Origin: Deltaproteobacteria bacterium
Lineage (GTDB): Bacteria; Desulfobacterota; Desulfarculia; Adiutricales; Adiutricaceae
Assembly (NCBI GenBank): GCA_031269135.1
Contig: JAISZP010000071.1
Coordinates: 1-9,688 of the forward strand
Reading direction: 5' to 3'
Length of the DNA stretch: 9,688 bases
Below are positions 1 through 5,546 of the stretch, one piece after another (the stretch's first letter is position 1; the number at the start of each line of letters is the position of its first letter). The notes under the pieces were generated by a model. The model saw only the letters and a program-made list of their open reading frames with translations. It made no database searches and had not been told where the DNA came from. Made by a program: the position numbers and the translations under genes.

Positions 1-31
1 TTTGATTTTCTGAGGTCGGGAGGCGAAACAA

Positions 32-700
32 ATGGAACAGATTGGATATGGAGAACACATTGCGGATACCGTCAAAAATATGCCTTATGAGGCGGCTATC
101 CAAACAGAGGATATTGCGGAAAAACTGGCGGGGGCTTTTGCCTTGCCCTATGAGCAGGCCAAAACATTAACGAATGTCAAGCTGAAGCGGATGGCGGACA
201 AAGGTGAAATAGAAAGGCTGCAAAAAGGCGTATACTGTCAGGTTAAACAGACCATTTTCGGGAAAACCACGCCAAGCATCGACCAGTTGATGAAAAAAAC
301 ACTGACGGAGCGCGGCGGCGCAAAAATAGGGTACGAATCCGGTGCTTTCTTGATGAATAAGCTGGGGCTGACGACCATGATTCCCCGCGACATGGAAATT
401 ACCACAAACCGCTACAGGACAAAGCTGCTGGAAGGCTGCCGCATCAAGCTGAAAAAACCGGCGGCGGCCATAACGGACGACAACTGGAAATACCTCCAGT
501 TTATCGAACTGATCAGCGAACTGCCCCAGGCGCATATAGATGCGGAAAAGCCGGAGCTTCTGCTGGCAAGATATGTAAAAACACATAAATTGGACGGTCT
601 TACGCTGATTTTCACAGCTCGCAAACATTACCCGGCAAAAGTGATGCTGCCCCTTATCGATTTACTCTTGAAGGCGAACAATGAACTTACATCGATATAA
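32..700 (+). CDS. AbiEi-type antitoxin (DUF6088-like), type IV toxin-antitoxin
   Basis: A 222-residue protein of the type that precedes AbiEii nucleotidyltransferase toxins. In the AbiE family the antitoxin is a DNA-binding repressor of its own operon that offsets the toxin without forming a stable complex with it. The N-terminal part (about residues 20-75) reads as a winged helix-turn-helix, with a basic stretch around KLKRMADKGEIERLQKGVY, a usual wing pattern in AbiEi-like proteins. The remainder looks like the family's C-terminal domain. The start is supported by a GGGAGG ribosome site at 18-23, 8 nt upstream. The reading frame is open and full length, and its last 20 bases overlap the start of the toxin gene at 681, the usual translational coupling. 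The toxin is broken, so this gene now stands alone. The family call rests on remembered similarity and on the toxin remnant next door. Confidence 0.85.
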   Translation: MEQIGYGEHIADTVKNMPYEAAIQTEDIAEKLAGAFALPYEQAKTLTNVKLKRMADKGEIERLQKGVYCQVKQTIFGKTTPSIDQLMKKTLTERGGAKIGYESGAFLMNKLGLTTMIPRDMEITTNRYRTKLLEGCRIKLKKPAAAITDDNWKYLQFIELISELPQAHIDAEKPELLLARYVKTHKLDGLTLIFTARKHYPAKVMLPLIDLLLKANNELTSI

Positions 701-1684
701 AGATGAGTTTGAAGCCCTGCTCTCAGATATCGGTCGCATAACAGGCATCCGAAGCGACATTATAGAAAAGGATTACTATCTGACGCTGCCGCTATGGGAG
801 CTGTCCGAAAAGCAGGAGTGCCCTTCCCGCATACTTTAAGGGCGGGACCGCCCTATATAGTCAATCGGCCGTATGAAACGCTTTTCCGAGGATATCGACC
901 TTACGGTTGCAGTCCATGACTGCTCAAAAAGCCAGGGAAAAAAGCGGCTGGAAACATCGGCAAACGGCTATCATGCCCTTTCAAGGGCAGCCGATAAAAC
1001 CAAGGAGAGCAATCAGAAAGGCGGCATCACCAGCGTATACGAGTATATTCCCGTGACCGATTTAGATTCCGCCGATACCCTGCAGCGGTTTGGCCATGTG
1101 AAGATGGAGGCGACCTCCTTCACCATCAGCGAACCGGTGGAAACCCTTGAAATCTCACCGCTGCTATTCGGAGGCAACCGATGAGCAGAGCCGAATCCTC
1201 GAATCGGCTTATGGAATCAAACCGTTTCCTGTTCAGACCATCAAGCTGGAACGGATTTTTGCAGACAAAATACCGGCGGCGGAGTTTTATTGCCAGCGGC
1301 GTATGCTGTTTGATGCCGCCAAGCACCTTTATGACCTTGCCATTATGATGGAACAGGAAAGGATACGCACCCTGCTCTCAAGCCTGAAAACTCACGGCAA
1401 TGCTCGCCTATAAGCGGAAGGAAGAACGGGAGCGGATCGGAAGCGATTTGTCGGAAAAGCCCTTTTCCGAATTCACCCTGTTTGATGCGGTCGGCGCGGA
1501 TTCGGAGCTGGCGGGGGCTTTTTCAAAAATGCAGGAGATTTATGTGTTTTCCGAAGGAGTTATCCTTTTGCCGGAACAGCTCTCTGAAAGCATGGCAGCC
1601 TTGAGCCGAACCCTCCTCAAACTGGATGAAGGGCTTGAAAGGACGCAGGGTCCCGGTGATGATACGCAGCAGAAAAAGCTGTAA
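681..1684 (+). pseudogene. AbiEii/AbiGii-type nucleotidyltransferase toxin, multiply frameshifted
   Basis: Remains of an AbiEii-type toxin, a nucleotidyltransferase-fold protein of about 330 residues when the frames are joined. Translation starts at ATG 681 (MNLHRYKDEFEALL) inside the antitoxin gene, with GAAGG at 670-674, and stops after 52 codons at 837-839. The next part (LPAYFKGGTALY) lies one frame over, at about 823-858. The frame then returns at about 859 for the SIGRMKRFSEDIDL stretch. It shifts again near 1165-1180 (into ATDEQ...ESAYGIKPFP) and near 1395-1402 (into MLAYKRKEERERIGSDL), ending at TAA 1684. The GGTALY and SEDIDL (885-902) parts are the GG/T and DxD-type nucleotidyltransferase signature, so the catalytic codons survive but cannot be read in one frame. 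At least four frameshifts make a functional product very unlikely. Sequencing error is less likely because pilB and recN in this window have none. Confidence 0.85.
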
Positions 1685-1800
1685 GCACAGGAGGCGATGC
1701 GATGAATAACGGTGAAATTGTGGGGAAAATCCATAACTCCATGTATCAGCAGATGCAAAAAAACGGCATAGCAGCGTCGGTGCAGGGGCTGATGGATCTA

Positions 1801-1828
1801 ATTCCAATTCTTTTTCAAGATGGCAGAA
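1801..1828 (+). repeat. IS630 terminal inverted repeat, left end
   Basis: Starts directly after the TA at 1799-1800. Its inner 27 bases match the reverse complement of 3012-3038 at 22 positions, including the 12-base core AAGATGGCAGAA at 1817-1828. It carries one extra A at its outer end compared with the right repeat. This end lies downstream of the transposase stop codon. Confidence 0.85.
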
Positions 1829-1848
1829 ATCCAAGGCCAGTTAGTTAA

Positions 1849-2370
1849 CTAAATTATTGAGCTTTTATTGGAAAATAAAACGTTAAGGCCTAACTTTGCT
1901 TGAAATATAGCTTCTTCTAGAGATTTAAATTCTCTATTTCCAAAGTAATCAGCTCGTAGCATTCTCCAAATTTGTTCAGTTGGGTCGAGTTCTGGACTAT
2001 ATGGAGGCAAATGAATAAAATGAATATTTTTAGGAATTTTTAAATCTTTACTCCTATGCGATGAAGCACCATCAACTATCATTATAACAAACTTGCCTCG
2101 CATCCTTTGCGATACCTGTCGTAAGTGTCGATTCATTTTTTTGGCATTCATTTTATCGGATGCCATATAATATAATCGACCTGTGCTAGGGCAAATCGAA
2201 GCATATATATATCTAAACTCTCTCACTATAGCTAGATTTACCATAGGTCTATATGAAAAGGGACTCCAACAACTTTTTGGTGTACTCATTCCGCCAAATC
2301 CAGCTTCATCTTGAAACATAATTCGTATCGGCAATTTTATTTTGTTATACGTTTCGGCAAGGGTAGCCAC
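1849..2370 (-). CDS. IS630-family transposase, C-terminal DDE catalytic half (frame B)
   Basis: A 173-residue frame, nominally from GTG 2370, that carries the whole DDE catalytic core of IS630 transposases. The first Asp is in MFQDEAGFG (D21). The second is in IMIVDGASSHRS (D100). The Glu is in LPPYSPELDPTEQIW (E132), the best-known block of the family. It overlaps frame A by 34 bases. The upstream codons in this frame (EKLPKLVATLAETYN) fit the family consensus and lie 5' of the GTG, so the protein is more likely made as a frame A-B fusion than from its own start. All three catalytic residues are present, so the element could still be active if the frameshift is productive. Confidence 0.85.
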   Translation of the reverse strand: MATLAETYNKIKLPIRIMFQDEAGFGGMSTPKSCWSPFSYRPMVNLAIVREFRYIYASICPSTGRLYYMASDKMNAKKMNRHLRQVSQRMRGKFVIMIVDGASSHRSKDLKIPKNIHFIHLPPYSPELDPTEQIWRMLRADYFGNREFKSLEEAIFQAKLGLNVLFSNKSSII

Positions 2371-2870
2371 AAGTTTTGGGAGTTTTTCTTAAATTGTTCT
2401 TGATCTATTAGGGAACTTTTCGGGTGACGTGTATCTGGTTTTATTTTCCTCCAACCATTTCTGGACAATAGGTTATATGTTGAGGACAAAGGTATTTCAC
2501 GACCGACTAATTCAGTTAGGTCAGCATGAATCGGCTTAACGCTTATTAATTCTCCTCTTCTGGCTCGGTCTTCCCATTTAGCCAGAAATTTTTTTTCATC
2601 GTCAGCAGATAAGAGGCTATTTCTTCGACCGCCCCAATGCAGTCTTGGGTCGTCGTTGCCTTCAAAGACTTCCGTCAACTCGTCCCGTAAGCGGAAAACA
2701 GTCCGCAGGCTTACTCGCATATATTCAGCAATTTGGTCGGTAGTAAGCCCTAAATCTGAACTTAGGGTAATAGAGATGGCTCTTTTATACTGATCAATAT
2801 TTTTTGTAGTCTCAATTATCTCATGCGCATAAGATAAAAGGTTTGGATCTACTTTGTGAGATTTACCCAT
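2337..2870 (-). CDS. IS630-family transposase, N-terminal DNA-binding half (frame A)
   Basis: A 177-residue product starting at ATG 2870, with AGAGGTGA about 9 nt upstream. Residues about 39-66 (GLTTDQIAEYMRVSLRTVFRLRDEL) read as a helix-turn-helix typical of IS630/Tc1-type transposases. A second winged-helix-like part (about 110-150, SVKPIHADLTELVGREIPLSSTYNLLSRNGWRKI) follows, which in the family binds the terminal repeats. It lacks the catalytic residues, which are in the overlapping frame at 1849-2370. The last residues (about SQNLWLPLPKRITK) do not resemble the family and are probably read only when ribosomes do not shift frame. The joined product of both frames would be about the usual IS630 length of 340-350 residues. 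Confidence 0.85.
   Translation of the reverse strand: MGKSHKVDPNLLSYAHEIIETTKNIDQYKRAISITLSSDLGLTTDQIAEYMRVSLRTVFRLRDELTEVFEGNDDPRLHWGGRRNSLLSADDEKKFLAKWEDRARRGELISVKPIHADLTELVGREIPLSSTYNLLSRNGWRKIKPDTRHPKSSLIDQEQFKKNSQNLWLPLPKRITK
2393..2397 (-). other. Candidate -1 frameshift site in the IS630 transposase
   Basis: On the minus strand the frame A codons TTT AAG AAA AAC contain a run of five A bases at this spot. A -1 slip here would read TTT AAG AAA AAA CTC CCA and join frame A (DQEQFKK) to frame B (KLPKLVATLAETYNKIKLP), which matches the usual IS630 sequence across the join. A-run slippage is known for several IS families, IS630 included. A plain inactivating indel in the A run would look the same. 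Confidence 0.5.
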
Positions 2871-2890
2871 GGAAGTTCACCTCTGTAAGT

Positions 2891-2919
2891 ACTGTACAAA
2901 ACTACTCTAAATAATTCAA
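2891..2919 (-). promoter_or_regulatory. Possible sigma-70-type promoter of the IS630 transposase
   Basis: Read on the minus strand: TTGAAT (2914-2919), a 17-base spacer, then TACAGT (2891-2896), 21 bases before the ATG at 2870. Each hexamer matches the consensus at four of six positions. The spacing is ideal and the place is right, but nearby AT-rich sequence offers other weak matches. Confidence 0.35.
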
Positions 2920-3011
2920 GTAAATAAAACTCGCCATGATTTCTTAAACGTTTTTACTTAAACATAATTATTAACTTGATAAAAATTTCCGAGCAAGTCT
3001 CTATTTTTTTA

Positions 3012-3038
3012 TTCTGCCATCTTTACTTAGAATTAGAA
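3012..3038 (-). repeat. IS630 terminal inverted repeat, right end
   Basis: Ends directly before the TA at 3039-3040. It is the imperfect inverse of 1802-1828 (22 of 27 positions). This is the end upstream of the transposase start; about 140 bases of AT-rich leader separate it from the ATG at 2870. Confidence 0.85.
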
Positions 3039-3422
3039 TAAGCATCCTCTCCAAGGAGGATTATGAGCAGTGGCGCTTCGGCAAGGTGGATTGTTTGGAG
3101 CGTGTCCGCAAGGTGAATCTCTCCAAGCTTTCCTTTATCATGCTGGAAATCCGAAGCTATGCCTCAAAAAACAATTTAAAGGCTTCATGGACCTTTTATA
3201 AGCAGTGGGGACTGAAAAATCTCCCCCATGCAAAGAAGCTCCGGTTTTCCAAAAGCGGTGAAGCGGTGGCGAGAATATTGAAAAAGCCTACGCAACCCAC
3301 TATGTAGACCCCGTCAGGATAAGCGAGCACAAATAATAGTCGCAGATATTCTTCAAGGCGTACTGTGAATGAACCCACTGTGCGCTTTTTTCATTTTCCC
3401 CAAAAGGCGTTTGCAACAGCAA

Positions 3423-3455
3423 AACAAGGAGGGCGGCAGAACCGCTCCCCTTGTT
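3423..3455. terminator. Strong hairpin, possible terminator (better on the minus strand)
   Basis: Two 14-base arms (3423-3436 and 3442-3455) flank the loop CAGAA. They give 12 Watson-Crick pairs, one G-U and one A-C mismatch. Downstream on the plus strand comes only ATTTG. Read on the minus strand the stem ends in CTTGTTTTGC, a better U-tract. It could also be a structural element of the conjugative element. Confidence 0.4.
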
Positions 3456-3601
3456 ATTTGCATGCAGGCTTTGCTGTTTATCCCCGTCGTCAGGTTCTGA
3501 ATCTCTTTTAAGTTCCAGCACAACGCCTGACCTCATAAGATTATTTCGGCGGCCAGCGTTGTGCGGCATTGAAATTCTGAAAGAGGCGATCGTCAAGTTG
3601 T

Positions 3602-3618
3602 TTTGAGAGTTTCTCAAA
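3602..3618. repeat. Short perfect palindrome TTTGAGA-gtt-TCTCAAA
   Basis: Seven-base perfect arms with a 3-base spacer, set in AT-rich DNA near the join between the conjugative-element remnant and the transposase pseudogene. It could be a weak terminator stem (TATTTATAT follows on the plus strand), a regulator site or a mobile-element end. Nothing in the sequence decides between these. Confidence 0.3.
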
Positions 3619-3639
3619 TATTTATATACTCAAAATCAC

Positions 3640-5230
3640 ATCAAATTATAGCTATGTCAGCCGGCCTTAATCGCCAAGGCCCGAAAGATTGAGCGCTGGG
3701 CCTTGGCGGGAGCGGACACTACCGCACCGCAAAGGTTTGAGAAGCGAGTTTCGCGGCACGTCCCGAGCACCATCATCAACTCCTCCAGCGAGCAGCGTCG
3801 CGAAAGCTTGTCTTCTTCGGGCATATCCTTGCGGTTTTCCCAGGCGGAGGCTATGACGCCCCTTATTCGAGCGATAAAGATGAGCGTAAGGAATTGAACG
3901 AAGGTACGTCCTCGCATGGCGCTTGGCCCATGCGTTGGGACTCCCGACATCGCCGGGCCGTTTTTCATATCGCAGAACTGCGACTCCGCCAGAGCTCTCT
4001 CACGAAAGGCCTCCAGCGCCGCCTCTGGATCCTTCTCGCAGTTGGTCAGCATCACCCAGCATCCGACATGATCGCTTTTGAAGGCGTTGATGGCATCTTG
4101 CTTACGCGTAACCTTAAGACCCCGTTTAGGAGTAGTCTTGACCTTAAAGTAACGCTCGTATGCCCACTTGTTCTTTTCCGTGGTTTCACAGCTTAAAAGC
4201 TAGCCCTCCCAACATCTGAGCGATGCGAACAGCGCGGCGATGCGCTCTGACCGAGGCGCCGCGTCGTAGTATAGGAGCTTGTAAACCCGACGCCCATCTA
4301 TCTTGTCCGGGACAGTCATGCCGTATAAGGCCTCGCATTCGTCCTCAGAAATGCTTATCGCATGCTCCGGCATCTCCACATCATCTCGGCGCTCATCATT
4401 TAATTCACCTTGCCAGGGCGCCGTCGTCGGCGCAACGAGGCAAAAGTCCATATTGTCTTGGAGCATGAGTCTTACAACGTCTTGGCGTCTGACATGGAAC
4501 AGGGCCGCAGTTCGTAATAGGTAGGGATGCGGCTGGCTGCGCAGGCGAGCAGCAACATGTTTATTCTACGCAGGTCTTCTTTATCGCTATTGCGATCCCA
4601 CTGAGCCAAAGGATTCGACATATTTTGCGACGACGACGCCGCCGACAAATTAGAGGTTAGATCATAGCGGTACTGCCTCCTCAAGCCCTTTCTTCCGTGC
4701 TGTATCCACTCGCCTAAAAACTCCTCATTCCGGCTTTGGCTGACGGAGGCCAGTATTCTGGATATATCCGGAGATGCGAGCGGCTCTTTGCGGGCTGGAC
4801 AGTTGTTTTGTTCCAACCAAACACAGGCCGGATCCATTTGCCCACAACCTGCGGCCGCAGCCCATGAAAGCGACGGCAGTTCGTCGACCACCCTAGACTC
4901 AAAGATGCTTCGCAAAACCCGCTCAAGACCCGTGTCCTTTGCGGCCCGGGCTAAAACCAATGACTGTCCGATAAGCAGGGACTCAGCCGTCGTCTCGCTT
5001 TTCTCTGAAGCCGCCCTAGCCTCGAGGGTCCTGAAACGTCGGTTGCAGATAATCTCGCCATTGTCGTGGAGCTTGCCGACGCAGACCTGTCGCGGGTTGG
5101 AACGCTTCTTTTCCTTATCCCAGCAAGAGCGCCGGCGATAAACATATGTTGCGCCGTTTGATTTGCGGTGGCAGGTGAGACTTGACATTTTAGAACTCTC
5201 AGTGGTTTTTCTGATATTATAGCCGGTCGT
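3640..5230 (-). mobile_element. IS4-superfamily (IS1634-like) insertion-sequence remnant, approximate limits
   Basis: The limits are set around the transposase pseudogene and are approximate, because I could not find convincing terminal inverted repeats. Two 8-base direct repeats bracket it: ATTATAGC (3645-3652 and 5216-5223) and TCGTCAAG (3590-3597 and 5227-5234). Either pair could be a target duplication or chance. Confidence 0.5.
3657..5188 (-). pseudogene. IS4-superfamily (IS1634-like) DDE transposase, frameshifted, with an amber codon and a lost catalytic Asp
   Basis: Start ATG 5188 (MSSLTCHRKSNGATYVY) fits the family's usual N-terminus; an in-frame ATG at 5233 would add 15 residues. 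The N-terminal part runs to 4472 and includes the first catalytic Asp in YRYDLTSN (codon 4661-4663) and the family pattern RRINMLLLACAASRIPTYYE...SDAKTL. It then stops. The next frame over continues from about 4466 (MLQDNMDFCLVAP), is broken by one TAG at 4200-4202, and runs on through AYERYFKVKTTPKRG to a stop at 3657. It carries F-x2-R-x3-E-x6-K (FRERALAESQFCDMK, Glu codon 3984-3986), the Y2R3E6K signature with Phe for Tyr. Intact relatives have about 30 residues with a DRGF-type second Asp between SDAKTL and MLQDN; these are missing, so a deletion probably caused the frame change. The protein cannot be active. Confidence 0.8.
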
Positions 5231-5307
5231 CAAGCTTTTTTTTAAAGACTTTTAATTTTTTTTCGAGTGGCGGGCCGCACCGGCAAGGGCAAAAAAAACT
5301 GTCTCCT

Positions 5308-5457
5308 ATGGAAACGGTTGATGCGAATTACAGAATATATGAAAGGGAGACTCCGCCGCCTCATAACTTTCAAATCTTTTCTCAAGAGCATGACGAAATC
5401 AGGGTCGCGACTTTTTTGCCCAGCTCCTTAGAAAAAATCAAATCCATAAATCCATAA
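5308..5457 (+). CDS. Possible small protein or gene remnant, 49 residues, unrecognised
   Basis: An open frame from ATG 5308 to TAA 5455-5457, reading METVDANYRIYERETPPPHN in its first 20 residues. It is rich in charged residues and has no membrane segment. There is no recognisable ribosome site before the ATG (CTGTCTCCT precedes it), and the frame stays open upstream, so it may be the tail of an older gene cut by the insertion rather than a real small gene. I recognise no family. Confidence 0.2.
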   Translation: METVDANYRIYERETPPPHNFQIFSQEHDEIRVATFLPSSLEKIKSINP

Positions 5458-5496
5458 CTCCCTTTTGCCGGGTTTTTTAGTTTGTGGTATCATCAT

Positions 5497-5502
5497 TATA
5501 AT
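5497..5502 (+). promoter_or_regulatory. Candidate -10 box (TATAAT) for pilB/gspE-recN
   Basis: A perfect TATAAT lies 44 bases before the ATG at 5547. No good -35 box stands 17 bases upstream (TTTTTA, three of six). It is the best promoter candidate in the spacer, but the AT-rich setting makes chance matches likely. A sigma-54-type GG-N10-GC element was not seen. Confidence 0.3.
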
Positions 5503-5546
5503 TTCTCGAACCACTTTTTCCCCTAATATAGTAGGTCTATAAAAAA

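Larger units (their letters stand above)
1801..3038 (-). mobile_element. IS630-family insertion sequence, about 1.24 kb, complete by its ends
   Basis: The element lies between two TA dinucleotides (1799-1800 and 3039-3040), the duplicated target expected for IS630/Tc1-type transposition. Its ends are imperfect inverted repeats with a perfect 12-base core, AAGATGGCAGAA. It carries two minus-strand reading frames that together make one DDE transposase. It is visibly more AT-rich than both the pilB/recN region and the hypothetical gene it interrupts, which points to a separate origin. Removing the element plus one TA restores an uninterrupted frame in the host gene, so the boundaries are fixed to the base. 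Orientation is opposite to the gene it disrupts. Confidence 0.9.
1702..3336 (+). pseudogene. Small conserved hypothetical protein of Firmicutes-type conjugative elements, split by an IS630 insertion and frameshifted
   Basis: The gene starts at ATG 1702 behind an AGGAGG site (1689-1694) and 17 bases after the toxin remnant. The first 33 codons (MNNGEIVGKIHNSMYQQMQ...LMDL) end at 1800. The frame resumes exactly at 3041 (SILSKEDYEQWRFGKV, then CLERVRKVNLSKLSFIM) once the IS630 element and one TA copy are removed. Near 3270-3280 a frame change of one base is needed to continue into NIEKAYATHYVDPVRISEHK, which ends at TAA 3334-3336. The joined product is about 131 residues. I recognise the pattern (YE.WRFG, VNL.KLSFIM, RFSKSG, YATHYV) as an uncharacterised protein common in conjugative elements of gut Firmicutes, often beside AbiE genes. 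Its function is unknown to me. Two independent lesions make it inactive. Confidence 0.8.
3337..3656. other. Gene-free stretch between the element's hypothetical gene and the IS4-superfamily remnant
   Basis: I find no credible gene here on either strand. Frames of up to 105 codons exist on the minus strand, but their composition is not protein-like and they have no ribosome site. The stretch holds a 14-base-arm hairpin at 3423-3455 and a 7-base-arm palindrome at 3602-3618. It is probably the remaining spacer of the conjugative element plus the outer end of the next insertion sequence. The element's usual downstream conjugation genes are absent, so the element seems cut off here. Confidence 0.5.
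5234..5546. other. Spacer between the IS remnant and pilB/gspE
   Basis: About 310 bases with a T-rich stretch at 5235-5262, a short open frame at 5308-5457 and a -10-like TATAAT at 5497-5502. I see no RNA gene. The join between mobile DNA and the resident chromosome must lie in or just before this spacer. Confidence 0.5.

Noticed and set aside
167..628. 153-codon minus-strand frame opposite the antitoxin
   Set aside because: It is a shadow of the well-supported plus-strand gene, rich in Phe, Cys and Gln as antisense frames often are.
3300..3617. 105-codon minus-strand frame in the gene-free stretch
   Set aside because: It overlaps the end of the plus-strand pseudogene and the hairpin, has no ribosome site, and its composition is not convincing.
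3703..5141. Plus-strand frames (64-117 codons) across the dead insertion sequence
   Set aside because: They are shadows of the minus-strand transposase pseudogene, which shows clear family motifs.
1..5233. An undescribed defence or mobile system
   Set aside because: Every gene here belongs to, or fits, a familiar group (AbiE pair, conjugative-element hypothetical, IS630, IS4 superfamily), and most are broken.
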